A stretch of 64,000 nucleotides of DNA, taken from the NCBI GenBank assembly GCA_900539755.1, contig UQDC01000008.1:39893-103892 (forward strand), read 5' to 3'. The notes beneath the pieces are model-generated. The model did no database searches, was not told the origin of the DNA, and worked only from the letters and a program-made list of their open reading frames with translations. Made by a program: the position numbers and the translations under genes. Each line of letters opens with the position of its first letter. Position 1 is the stretch's first letter. This DNA is from an uncultured Alistipes sp. GTDB lineage: Bacteria > Bacteroidota > Bacteroidia > Bacteroidales > Rikenellaceae. Below are positions 44,138 to 53,036 of the stretch, one piece after another.

Positions 44138-46102
44138 ATGATTGACAGAGAGACCGTAGATAGAATTTTTGCAGCAGCCAACATCGTCGATATAGTGAGT
44201 GATTTTGTCACACTGAAAAAGCGTGGCACGAACTATATGGCATGCTGTCCTTTTCACAATGAAAAGACTCCATCTTTCGTTGTCTCTCCAGCTAAAGGGC
44301 TCTTCAAATGTTTCGGTTGTGGCAAGGGGGGCAATGCAGTCACTTTTGTCATGGAACACGAAAATATGACCTATCCCGAAGCACTGAAATATGTTGCCAA
44401 GAAATATGGAATAGAGGTCCAAGAACGTGAACTCTCTCCTGAAGAGGAACATCGCAATGACGACAGGGAGAGCATGATGGTGGTTTCGTCTTATGCCGCC
44501 GAATATTTTGCGAAAGCACTGCACGAAACACCCGAAGGACAAAACATTGGTATCGCCTATTTCCGGGAACGAGGATTTTCTGATGCGACCATGCTCAAAT
44601 TCGGTCTGGGTTACTGCCCTGCTGGAGGAGACACCTTCACCCGGCAGGCACTGAAAGAGGGTTACAAAGAGGAGTTCCTGATCGGCACAGGATTGACCAT
44701 CAAACGGGAGGATGGCAGCTACTACGATCGTTTCAGCACCCGTGTCATCTTCCCAATCCACAGCATTAGCGGCCGGGTAATCGCTTTCGGAGGCCGGACG
44801 ATGCGCACCGACAAGAAGGTGGCCAAATACCTCAACTCGCCAGAATCCGAAATCTATCACAAAAGCGATGTCCTTTATGGCATCTATCAGGCTAAACGAG
44901 CCATCACCCAACAAGATTGCTGTATCCTTGTCGAAGGCTATACTGACGTAATCTCAATGCACCAGTCAGGGGTTGAAAATGTGGTTGCCTCTTCCGGCAC
45001 CTCCCTCACCGAAGGGCAAATTCGCCTGATCAGCCGTTTTACAAAGAATGTAACCGTCATTTATGATGGAGATAGTGCCGGAATCAAAGCCTCCCTGCGC
45101 GGAATCGACATGATTCTGCGGGAAGGGTTGAATGTACGCACTGTCTTGTTGCCCGATGGCGATGACCCCGACTCGTTTGCCCGAAAACACAACGCCACCG
45201 AATTGCAGGATTTCCTGCTCACCCACGAAGAGGACTTTATTTCGTTCAAAACCCATTTACTACTGGCGGAGGCACAGGGTGACCCTTTGAAAAAAGCGGC
45301 TCTTATCTCTGATATTGTCCAGAGCATATCGGTTATTCCCAACGAGATCACCCGTTCAGTCTATATCCATGAGTGTGCCAAGCAGATGGAGATCGACGAA
45401 GAGGTCTTGGTCCGCGAAGTGACACTCAAACGAGTGGAACGTTCAGCCGGTAGTGAAGCCAAAGAGTTCGTCCGTCGGCAACATATTCTGCATGGCAATG
45501 CTACGACTAACCAAAACTTTGGCACCAGCTATCCGAAACAGGTGATTGCTGGCAGCAGTGCCGAAGAGTTGGAACGCGAATTGATCAAATACCTGATCAA
45601 ATACGGTGAGCAGTCGTTCGAATACAGAGAGGGGAAAGAAGAGGTTCAGCTCAATGTAGCCGAAGTGATTATCAGCGATCTGGATCGCAACGGCATCCAA
45701 CTCGAAAATCCGGCCTACCGTACACTTTATGAAGAGTATCGGGCCTTGTGGGAAACCGGAGCTTCTATTGACATTCACCACTTCATCAACCATCCGGATC
45801 CGACTGTTGCAACTGCCACAGTTGATCTGCTGACCTCTGACGACAACTATACGGCCAGCAAATTGTGGCAAAAACATGACATCAGCGTCGAAAGCGAACA
45901 GGATCGGCTTCCGGTTGCCGTTCCACGTGTCGTGATTTTGTACAAGTCGAAGGTGATCGAGAAGATCATTGCCGAACTGGAGCGCAAACTTCGAGACGAT
46001 CAACTGAGCGAGGAGGAGCTTTCCATCGTCACGCATCAAATTTCTGCATTGAACCAGGAGCGTATTCTGATCGCCAAACGTCTCTCCCGCCTGATTTTAT
46101 AA
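44138..46102 (+). CDS. dnaG: DNA primase
   Basis: 654 aa from the ATG at 44138; GGAGG at 44126-44130 is a possible ribosome-binding site, and a TTG at 44123 would add five residues. Zinc-binding domain: CCPFHNEKTPSFVVSP and CFGCGKGGN. The RNA polymerase core has YFRERGFSD and ISGRVIAFGGRTM. TOPRIM: VEGYTDVISMHQ and IYDGDSAGIKAS. The C-terminal helicase-binding region is diverged, as usual. It synthesises RNA primers at the replication fork. Single gene ended by a strong hairpin. Confidence 0.97.
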   Translation: MIDRETVDRIFAAANIVDIVSDFVTLKKRGTNYMACCPFHNEKTPSFVVSPAKGLFKCFGCGKGGNAVTFVMEHENMTYPEALKYVAKKYGIEVQERELSPEEEHRNDDRESMMVVSSYAAEYFAKALHETPEGQNIGIAYFRERGFSDATMLKFGLGYCPAGGDTFTRQALKEGYKEEFLIGTGLTIKREDGSYYDRFSTRVIFPIHSISGRVIAFGGRTMRTDKKVAKYLNSPESEIYHKSDVLYGIYQAKRAITQQDCCILVEGYTDVISMHQSGVENVVASSGTSLTEGQIRLISRFTKNVTVIYDGDSAGIKASLRGIDMILREGLNVRTVLLPDGDDPDSFARKHNATELQDFLLTHEEDFISFKTHLLLAEAQGDPLKKAALISDIVQSISVIPNEITRSVYIHECAKQMEIDEEVLVREVTLKRVERSAGSEAKEFVRRQHILHGNATTNQNFGTSYPKQVIAGSSAEELERELIKYLIKYGEQSFEYREGKEEVQLNVAEVIISDLDRNGIQLENPAYRTLYEEYRALWETGASIDIHHFINHPDPTVATATVDLLTSDDNYTASKLWQKHDISVESEQDRLPVAVPRVVILYKSKVIEKIIAELERKLRDDQLSEEELSIVTHQISALNQERILIAKRLSRLIL

Positions 46103-46128
46103 ACTTCACAAGATCATTATCTCTAAAT

Positions 46129-46164
46129 AAAAAGGCGTCCTCTTTCCCGAGGACGCCTTTTGTT
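46129..46164. terminator. Bidirectional terminator between dnaG and the ABC exporter
   Basis: AAAGGCGTCCTC-TTTCCC-GAGGACGCCTTT with A-run before and T-run after, placed between two convergent genes and usable from both sides. Confidence 0.93.
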
Positions 46165-46182
46165 TACAATAAAAGCAAAGTT

Positions 46183-46869
46183 TTACATATAATTGGTCAC
46201 ATTGGCCACAATCTCACCATCAAACAAGCTGATGATGCGATGTGCATACGAAGCATCATGTTGGGAGTGGGTCACCATCAAGATGGTGGTTCCCTCCTGA
46301 TTCAGTTCGGTGAGTAGGGTCATCACCTCTTTACCGTTGGTAGAATCAAGATTTCCGGTAGGCTCGTCGGCCAAAATCAGTTTTGGCTTGGAGACCACAG
46401 CTCGAGCTATGGCCACACGCTGCTGCTGACCTCCGGAGAGCTGTTGCGGAAAGTGTCCGGCACGGTGGCTGATGTTCATACGAGCCAAAATCTCGTTGAC
46501 CATTTTTTTGCGTTCCGCCGCCTTGATATGCATGTAGATCAACGGCAACTCCACATTTTCAAATACATTCAGCTCTTCAATCAAGTTGAAACTCTGAAAG
46601 ACGAATCCGATCTTTCCTTTACGGTATTGGGTTCGCTCTTTCTCTTTAAGGCTACCCACCTCTTTCCCCAGCAGGTAGTACTGACCGCCTGTAGGATTAT
46701 CCAACAGGCCGAGAATATTCAGCAGGGTCGATTTGCCGCATCCTGAAGGGCCCATAATAGCCACAAATTCACCCTCATTGACCTCCAACGAAACTTGATT
46801 CAAGGCGATGGTTTCAATCTCTTCCGTCCGGAAGATTTTGCTCAGTTTTTCGGTTTTTAATAGGCTCAT
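46183..46869 (-). CDS. ABC transporter ATPase, LolD/MacB type
   Basis: 228 aa. Walker A GPSGCGKSTLLNILG, Q-loop FVFQSFNLIEELNVFENVELPL, signature LSGGQQQRVAIARA, Walker B LILADEPTGNLDS and the H-loop His in LMVTHSQHD are intact. The FENVELPL pattern places it with ATPases driving FtsX-fold (mechanotransmission or lipoprotein) exporters. It is 110 bp after the permease on the same strand, its evident partner. Confidence 0.95.
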   Translation of the reverse strand: MSLLKTEKLSKIFRTEEIETIALNQVSLEVNEGEFVAIMGPSGCGKSTLLNILGLLDNPTGGQYYLLGKEVGSLKEKERTQYRKGKIGFVFQSFNLIEELNVFENVELPLIYMHIKAAERKKMVNEILARMNISHRAGHFPQQLSGGQQQRVAIARAVVSKPKLILADEPTGNLDSTNGKEVMTLLTELNQEGTTILMVTHSQHDASYAHRIISLFDGEIVANVTNYM

Positions 46870-46979
46870 AGCAATATCTTAATGATTAAATGTAACAAAT
46901 ATTATTCGTAAAATCTCTTTCTTAACACAAGCGTCACCTCACTCTGCTTTCATAATACAGATTCTAAAACTTTTGTGAT

Positions 46980-49331
46980 CTACTCCTGTTTAAATGAGTG
47001 GGAAGGATTTTCCGTGGCGCTGCGGTAGCTCTGCAACGTTACGGTCCCTACGGTAATCAACAACACGATACAAAGGGCTACAACAAAGATCCAAACACCA
47101 ATCGGCGCCTGATAGGCAAAATTCTGTTGCCAATGTCGAATGATCAGGAAGGCGGTCGGAGCAGCTAAAACAAAGCATATCAAAACAATAATCACATACC
47201 GACGATTGAACATTTGCAAAATATCGACTACGGTTGCGCCATAGGTTTTGCGCAGTGCAATCTCTTTGCGGCGATACTGCGTCTCAAACAGGATCAGGCC
47301 GAATGCCCCCAACGTAGAAATCAACACGGCCAACAGACTGAACAACGTAATCTGAGCGGCTTGGCGACTCTCTTTTTGGTACATACTTCCGATCGACTCA
47401 TCGAAAAAGTCAATCTTCAAGCGACTTTGGGCATCCGGATCAAATGCCAGCATCGTTTTCTGAATATCCTTGATCGTTTTGATCACATCGGGTCCACTCA
47501 CCTTGATATAACAGAAGCTCAATGGAATCCATGGATTACGGCCAAAGACATATAGGGCAATATTACTAACAGGATAGTGAAGCGGTCTGAAATTGAAGTC
47601 CCGGGCAATGCCGGCGATCTCCGCACCTTCTGGGAGCCCGTTATGATTCTGCATCCGCCGGCCCACCTCTAAATCATAACGTTTTTGAGCCGTTTCATTG
47701 AATATAAATGTTCCCTCTTTCCGTTCATCGTCCAAGTTAAAATCCCGTCCCTGGACAATTTGGATGCCCATAACTGCCGGGAAATTAGGCGAAACCGGAA
47801 TGCAGGTAAAATTGACACTCTGATTATTGTATGTCCGTCCCCAACTCATAGGCGGATCTACCAACGGAGTCCCAGAATAGGCAACTTCCACAATATTCGG
47901 ATTCTCTTTGAGTCGATTGGTCAAGGCTTCCTGGTGCTGAATCATCTTGGTGCTCAACTGGGTAACCAAGATATTCTCCCGATCTAATCCGATATCGTAA
48001 TTCCGCATGTAGGTGTACTGCCGCCATATGGAGAGGGCCACAATAATCAACGCCAACGAGATAACATATTGGAATCCGATCAATATCGTTCGCAATCTTC
48101 GTCCCTGAAGCGACAATCCGAAGGAGCCCTTGATCACCATAGCTGCCGGGAATGAGGTACTGTACAGAGCCGGATAGATCGAAGCCAGGAGACTGGTCAA
48201 CACTGCAATACCCAATGTAATCCAACAGATCGGCAAATTGGAATGTAAATGAATATCGGCACTGAACACACTGGCAAGCGAGGTTCCAGATAAGATATAT
48301 ACGATACAAAAGCCCAACCCCAAGGCGATCAGATTAAGCACCAAAGCCTCGAAAAGTTGTTGCAAGCGCAACCCCCAAACACCGCTTCCAAGCACTTTTC
48401 GGGTATTGATATTTCGGATACGCCTTGGGATCAAAGCCATAGAGAAATTGATAAAATTGATCATCGCCACGATAACGATCAGGATTGCAACGGCGATCAT
48501 CGAATAAGTCGTATTGATATTTCCCTTCTGCTGCTCTTGATTCCACGGGCTGAAATAGCGATCAGGCAAATGGGTCAGATGCATATAGTGATACGAAGAG
48601 CGTTGCATCTTTTCAGCAACGTCAGTTGCCAATTTGGCGACCGCCTCCGCCTCTTGAGGCGTATTGACCAACAGATAGAGCTGATAATTGAAGTTTCCAG
48701 ACGAATTGATATCTACGTTACCAAGGTTTTTTATGATACCGTTTTCCAACGAGGCGTTTCGGGGCATATCGCGATAGACAGCCACTACCTCAACGGTATC
48801 ATTACCCAAAATATTTTGGGTAACGATATTCTGCCCAATGGGGTCATTGTGCCCAAAAAGACGAGCGGCCGTACTGGCGGCAATAATCGCTTTACCACCG
48901 ATTTTAAAATTCTCAAAATTACCTGCAACGGCTTCCAAGCCGAACACTTCAGGGAAATCATCCGACGCGCCAAACACAACCTCTTGTACTGCAGAGGTTC
49001 CACCCTTCAAAGGATCATAGGCCCAATATTTGTTGCTGGAGGAGCAGTTCCGATAGGCTCCTTTGCGAATACTGGGTGAAAGGGCAATGATCTCTTCAGC
49101 CCACGGTCTCGACATCGTACTTGTATAGGACTCTCCTGGTGCTCGTTGGCGTTCCACGCTATATAGATACTCTGAGGTCGAATAACAGGTATCAAAGGTC
49201 AACTCCTGATACACCTGCATCATGATAATCATAAAGGAGGCGAAAGCAACACTCAGTCCGATGACATTAAGCAACGTAGCGACTTTAAAACGAACTAAAG
49301 AGCGCAACATATTTTCAAATAATGTTTTCAT
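46980..49331 (-). CDS. MacB/FtsX-type ABC permease
   Basis: 783 aa. An N-terminal membrane helix is followed by a MacB-like periplasmic domain, then two FtsX modules with about seven further helices (for example near residues 285-310, 330-355, 375-400, 415-435 and three at the C-terminus). The double-FtsX architecture with eight helices is common in Bacteroidota and may form a complete exporter half without a second permease gene. No HlyD/MacA adaptor or TolC is adjacent. It is transcribed divergently from an NtrC-type regulator and likely controlled by it. Substrate unknown (peptide, antibiotic or lipid are options). Confidence 0.9.
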   Translation of the reverse strand: MKTLFENMLRSLVRFKVATLLNVIGLSVAFASFMIIMMQVYQELTFDTCYSTSEYLYSVERQRAPGESYTSTMSRPWAEEIIALSPSIRKGAYRNCSSSNKYWAYDPLKGGTSAVQEVVFGASDDFPEVFGLEAVAGNFENFKIGGKAIIAASTAARLFGHNDPIGQNIVTQNILGNDTVEVVAVYRDMPRNASLENGIIKNLGNVDINSSGNFNYQLYLLVNTPQEAEAVAKLATDVAEKMQRSSYHYMHLTHLPDRYFSPWNQEQQKGNINTTYSMIAVAILIVIVAMINFINFSMALIPRRIRNINTRKVLGSGVWGLRLQQLFEALVLNLIALGLGFCIVYILSGTSLASVFSADIHLHSNLPICWITLGIAVLTSLLASIYPALYSTSFPAAMVIKGSFGLSLQGRRLRTILIGFQYVISLALIIVALSIWRQYTYMRNYDIGLDRENILVTQLSTKMIQHQEALTNRLKENPNIVEVAYSGTPLVDPPMSWGRTYNNQSVNFTCIPVSPNFPAVMGIQIVQGRDFNLDDERKEGTFIFNETAQKRYDLEVGRRMQNHNGLPEGAEIAGIARDFNFRPLHYPVSNIALYVFGRNPWIPLSFCYIKVSGPDVIKTIKDIQKTMLAFDPDAQSRLKIDFFDESIGSMYQKESRQAAQITLFSLLAVLISTLGAFGLILFETQYRRKEIALRKTYGATVVDILQMFNRRYVIIVLICFVLAAPTAFLIIRHWQQNFAYQAPIGVWIFVVALCIVLLITVGTVTLQSYRSATENPSHSFKQE

Positions 49332-49567
49332 AGTATTGGTCTGTTATTTTTTCATTTTCTTCAAACAACACAAGCGAAAGTTTTGCTAATGGTTTGTTCT
49401 ACCATACGTTCTATCATGCCATCAAAAAATTCCCATGTGGTATGACCATTATCCTTGCAAGCTCTTGGTCGTCTCCTGTAGACAGCCCACACGGCGATTT
49501 ACAATATGGTTTGACCGTCACTCTGCGATTCGAACACCATAGCAGACAGGATTTTTTAAATATCGCA

Positions 49568-49584
49568 TGCCAAAAACATACCAA
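49568..49584 (-). promoter_or_regulatory. Sigma-54-like promoter for the ABC exporter
   Basis: On the minus strand TTGGTATG-TTTT-TGGCA: GG and GC are exactly 10 nt apart, and about 10 of 13 fixed positions fit YTGGCACG-N4-TTGCW. Transcription would start near 49557, leaving a 226-nt leader before the permease. GG-N10-GC alone is common by chance; the placement of the palindromes upstream is what adds weight. Confidence 0.45.
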
Positions 49585-49636
49585 CAACATAAATATATGA
49601 TTAACAACACATTTAAACATATTCACTCAATGAAAA

Positions 49637-49677
49637 TGTGTCAAAAAAAGACACACAGTGTCCAAATAATTGACACT
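49637..49677. promoter_or_regulatory. Tandem palindromes, probable regulator binding sites
   Basis: Site 1: TGTGTC-N7-GACACA (49637-49655). Site 2: AGTGTC-N9-GACACT (49657-49677). Their centres are about 21 bp apart, two helical turns. They lie roughly 80-120 bp upstream of the predicted exporter start and 90-130 bp before the regulator's ATG, as expected for enhancer sites of NtrC-type activators. Confidence 0.65.
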
Positions 49678-49738
49678 TCATCTCATAAACAGGGATTTCC
49701 TCGTTGATTAGGAGGTACATTTATTGTGGGTAAATATG

Positions 49739-49746
49739 TAAATTTG
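49739..49746 (+). promoter_or_regulatory. -7 box for the response regulator
   Basis: TAAATTTG matches TAnnTTTG, 20 nt before the ATG at 49767. No standard -33. Confidence 0.45.
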
Positions 49747-49766
49747 AGGAAACAGCAACTTCGTTT

Positions 49767-51131
49767 ATGGCCAAAAAAGAGAAACAGGGAAAACTTTTAA
49801 TAGTCGATGACAACAAGAGCATTCTGATCGCTTTGAAGCTCTTGTTGAGCAGCTATTTCGAAACGGTCACCACACTGAACTCTCCCAATAACCTGCTTTC
49901 CACCCTCAGAGAAGAGAATTTCGATGTGGTGCTGTTGGATATGAACTTTTCGGCAGGAGTCAACAATGGCAACGAAGGGCTCTATTGGTTAGAACAGCTG
50001 CGCAATGCGGCTCCATACGTGCAAGTGGTTCTGTTCACCGCCTATGCGGATATCGATTTGGCCGTTAAAGGAATCAAAGCCGGAGCCGCCGACTTTGTGG
50101 TCAAACCGTGGGACAACGCCAAATTGATCGCCACCCTGCAATCGGTCTATCGGTTAAGTCGTTCCCGGCGTGAAGTCAAACGCCTACAAGAGATCAAACG
50201 CGAATTTCAGGCAGAGCCTCGAGCCATGTATTGGGGCGAAAGTCGTGCCATGAACGACCTGAGACAACTGATCGAAAAGGTAGCCCGAACCGACGCCAAT
50301 ATTCTGATTACCGGAGAGAATGGTACCGGTAAAGAGATGTTGGCGCGCGAAATTCACCGTCTTTCTCCCCGTAGGGACGAAGCGTTGATGTGCGTAGACA
50401 TGGGAGCCATCACGGAGACCTTATTCGAAAGTGAGCTGTTCGGTCATGTCAAAGGAGCCTTTACAGATGCCCGTACCGACCGTGCCGGCAAATTTGAAGC
50501 AGCTTCGGGCGGCACCCTGTTTCTGGACGAGATCGGCAATCTCACCTACGCACTGCAATCCAAACTGTTGACTGTCATCCAAAACCGCAAGGTGGTGCGT
50601 GTCGGCAGCAACACACCTCTGCCTATTGATATTCGATTGATTTGTGCCACCAACCGCAATCTGCAACAGATGGTTACCGAAGGATCGTTCCGGGAAGACC
50701 TGCTCTACCGCATCAACACGATTCATGTCGAGATTCCCCCACTGCGTGAAAGGCCCGAGGATATCGAACCGCTGGCCCGTATGTTTTGGGAGCGCTATGC
50801 TGCCAAATATGGCAAAAAGATCGATCGTCTCTCCGACAAAGCACTACTGAAACTACAAGAATACCCCTGGTACGGTAATATCCGAGAGCTGCAACACGCC
50901 GTGGAACGGGCCGTTATTTTATGCGAAGGGGAAACGCTGGCCGATAGTGATTTCCTGCTTTCTACGCCGACAGAAAACACTCCGGAGAACATCTCGACAC
51001 TCGAAGAGATGGAGATCAACCTGATTCGCCGTACAATCGAACTGACCGACGGTAATCTCTCTCAAGTCGCCTCTCGATTAGGAATCACGCGTCAAACCCT
51101 CTATAACAAGATCAAAAAATACGGACTTTAA
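49767..51131 (+). CDS. NtrC-family sigma-54-dependent response regulator
   Basis: 454 aa. Receiver domain 8-125 with acidic pocket DD (14-15), phospho-acceptor Asp58 (LLDMNF), Thr (LFTAY) and Lys (VVKPW). The AAA+ domain has Walker A GENGTGKE (183-190), the sigma-54 contact loop GAFTDA (230-235, Asp replacing the usual Gly), FLDEIGNL (Walker B) and REDLLYRIN. A Fis-type helix-turn-helix ends the protein (LSQVASRLGITRQTLYNKIKK). Full three-domain activator that should drive sigma-54 promoters. Followed 75 bp later by its kinase. Confidence 0.95.
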   Translation: MAKKEKQGKLLIVDDNKSILIALKLLLSSYFETVTTLNSPNNLLSTLREENFDVVLLDMNFSAGVNNGNEGLYWLEQLRNAAPYVQVVLFTAYADIDLAVKGIKAGAADFVVKPWDNAKLIATLQSVYRLSRSRREVKRLQEIKREFQAEPRAMYWGESRAMNDLRQLIEKVARTDANILITGENGTGKEMLAREIHRLSPRRDEALMCVDMGAITETLFESELFGHVKGAFTDARTDRAGKFEAASGGTLFLDEIGNLTYALQSKLLTVIQNRKVVRVGSNTPLPIDIRLICATNRNLQQMVTEGSFREDLLYRINTIHVEIPPLRERPEDIEPLARMFWERYAAKYGKKIDRLSDKALLKLQEYPWYGNIRELQHAVERAVILCEGETLADSDFLLSTPTENTPENISTLEEMEINLIRRTIELTDGNLSQVASRLGITRQTLYNKIKKYGL

Positions 51132-51206
51132 TTAATTTTAGGGGGAGAGGAAATTGTCTGGTCAAAATAGATCAAAATAGGCTAAGACAGCAAAGGTCAT
51201 CAAAAG

Positions 51207-52517
51207 ATGTTTAAGAACCTGCAATACAAGTTAGCATGGGTAATTATAGCCCTGATAATCTGTGTAATAGGCGGCACTTTGCTGTTTCTGCAACAGCTCT
51301 ATCTGCCAGCCGCTTTTTGCGTTCTATTGACCATCGTATGTTGCATTTCGCTGGTTCGTATCTACCGTTACAACATTCGTAAGATCACCTTCATGTTCAA
51401 TGCCATCGAAAGCGGAGATTATGCGTTTCGTTTCTCCGACAACGAATCGGCCATCCATGACAACACGTTCAACCAAACTCTCAACCGCATCAAAGGGCTG
51501 CTTTTCAAAGCTCGTCAAGAGATCCGGGAACAAGAAAAGTATTACGAACTGATTTTGAGCAACGTCATTACCGGCATCGTTGTTCTCAATGACAAGGGAT
51601 TTGTATTCCAGACCAATGCCGAAGCGCGGCGTCTGCTGGATTTACCGGTCTTTACTCACGTCCATCAGCTCAGCCGTTTGGATGAATCGCTGCCAACTAT
51701 CTTTCTGAAAATGTGTAGCGGCGACACACAAAGCGTAACGCTCTATAACGAACGAGGCACCTCGCATCTCTCGTTACAGGCCTCGGAAGTGATCATCCGG
51801 GGGGAGCGCATGAAGATCATCTCCATTAACGATATCGACCGGCAATTGGATGAAAAGGAGTTGGAATCATGGATTCGTTTGACCCGAGTGCTGACCCATG
51901 AGATTATGAACGCAATCACCCCGATCACCTCCCTCAGCGACACCTTGCTGCAACTTCATGGAGACAAGGATGATGACATCCATCGCGGGTTGGAGGTAAT
52001 CCAGACGACCAGCCGGGGATTGATTGCTTTTGTCGAATCTTACCGCCGCTTTACCCATATTCCACAACCGGACTTTAAATTATTGTATATCAAAAAACTA
52101 TTGGAGCAACAGGTTGCTTTAGGAACAGAGATTACACCGAATGAAAAAATACAAATTGTGATCGATGTCGAACCAGACGATCTGATGATCCAGGCGGATG
52201 AGAATCAGATTTCGCAGGTGATTCTCAATCTGATCAAGAATGCCGTTGCAGCCCTGGGTGGACGTTCAGACGGTTGGATCCGGATTAAAGCCCGGTATGA
52301 CCAGGAGAAGAATGTCACCATTGAGGTGGCCAATAACGGCGCTCCCATTCCACCGGAGGTAGCCGAGCAGATATTCGTCCCCTTCTTCACCACCAAAACG
52401 GACGGTTCGGGAATTGGTTTAAGTATCTCACGTCAGATCATGCGCCTACACCACGGTTCTATTAAATTGCTCTACTCCAACAACCGCGAAACCGTCTTTC
52501 TTCTGACTTTTCGATAA
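51207..52517 (+). CDS. Sensor histidine kinase
   Basis: 436 aa. Two N-terminal helices (11-30 and 33-50) with almost no periplasmic loop, so it probably senses from within the membrane or cytosol. A HAMP-like linker and a PAS-like domain (about 105-210) follow. The phospho-acceptor is His231 in THEIMNAITPITSLSD, lacking a long DHp signature like EnvZ and resembling NtrB/NtrY-type kinases. N box ENQISQVILNLIKNAVAA, G boxes GSGIGLSIS, FFTTKT F box. Partner of the upstream regulator; together they probably control the divergent exporter in response to envelope or inhibitor stress (inference). Confidence 0.94.
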   Translation: MFKNLQYKLAWVIIALIICVIGGTLLFLQQLYLPAAFCVLLTIVCCISLVRIYRYNIRKITFMFNAIESGDYAFRFSDNESAIHDNTFNQTLNRIKGLLFKARQEIREQEKYYELILSNVITGIVVLNDKGFVFQTNAEARRLLDLPVFTHVHQLSRLDESLPTIFLKMCSGDTQSVTLYNERGTSHLSLQASEVIIRGERMKIISINDIDRQLDEKELESWIRLTRVLTHEIMNAITPITSLSDTLLQLHGDKDDDIHRGLEVIQTTSRGLIAFVESYRRFTHIPQPDFKLLYIKKLLEQQVALGTEITPNEKIQIVIDVEPDDLMIQADENQISQVILNLIKNAVAALGGRSDGWIRIKARYDQEKNVTIEVANNGAPIPPEVAEQIFVPFFTTKTDGSGIGLSISRQIMRLHHGSIKLLYSNNRETVFLLTFR

Positions 52518-53036
52518 AGAGTATCCACATCAAGATTTAAGGGGAAGTTAGAGACCTGATCTCATCATAACACTGTGGAAGCTTAAACATTAACAAGCAG
52601 CACTCTACGTATATGATTATTTCGGTCTGTGCACAGATGATCGTTTTTCATGTTTACACGTTTTCACCTCACCCCCTTAACACACCAAACATCCTGATTT
52701 ATATCTTCCCAAACATTCACATGACCTATTACACAGCTCAATCTCACCAAAAAACAACGGGAGGTACTATACAAGAAAAACTTTGTACAATACCTCTCGA
52801 TATGATTTGAAATCCGATGTCTCGAAGTTTACCCTCTCAAAGATGGGGACTGCAGCGATTCAAAAGTATGTTTCCAAGAGTACATTTCCAATCGCAAAGT
52901 ATAGCTGTATCAACATTATTACTCTGTCGATACCGCCACCGCAATCGACCTTTGAGGAATAAAATCCGGCTTACTGGCTTCCCATTCAACAAGATAGCCA
53001 ACCGCTTCAGCCCCTTTCGGACTCAACAACGAATCA
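52518..53036. other. Intergenic between kinase and galE
   Basis: 519 bp. Contains the inverted repeat at 52759-52798. A 40-codon open stretch on the minus strand just after galE is noted under rejected items. No gene supported. Confidence 0.5.
52759..52800. terminator. Inverted repeat between convergent genes
   Basis: GGGAGGTACTATACAAG pairs imperfectly with CTTTGTACAATACCTCTC (G-U pairs included) around AAAAA. It is flanked by an A-run on the kinase side, giving T-tract after the stem on the galE strand. Confidence 0.45.

Larger units (their letters stand above)
49332..49766. other. Regulatory intergenic region, exporter / two-component system
   Basis: 435 bp with no convincing gene. It contains the sigma-54-like promoter, the tandem palindromes and the regulator's own -7 box, listed separately. 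Confidence 0.6.

Noticed and set aside
46924..46933. AACACAAGCG upstream of the ABC ATPase, repeated at 49367-49376 upstream of the permease
   Set aside because: Ten bases shared between two leaders is too short to claim a common operator without more copies.
49525..49538. Second GG-N10-GC match on the minus strand (ATGG...CGCA)
   Set aside because: It fits only the invariant dinucleotides and not the rest of the sigma-54 consensus; such matches are expected by chance.
49414..49626. 70-codon minus-strand frame upstream of the permease
   Set aside because: No homology-like pattern. It spans the predicted sigma-54 promoter region; better explained as leader and regulatory DNA.
52919..53036. 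Minus-strand 40-codon open stretch after galE (NSDSLLSPKGAEAVGYLVEW...)
   Set aside because: It looks protein-like but has no start codon of its own, and it lies out of frame beyond the galE stop. Too short to support as a gene or pseudogene.
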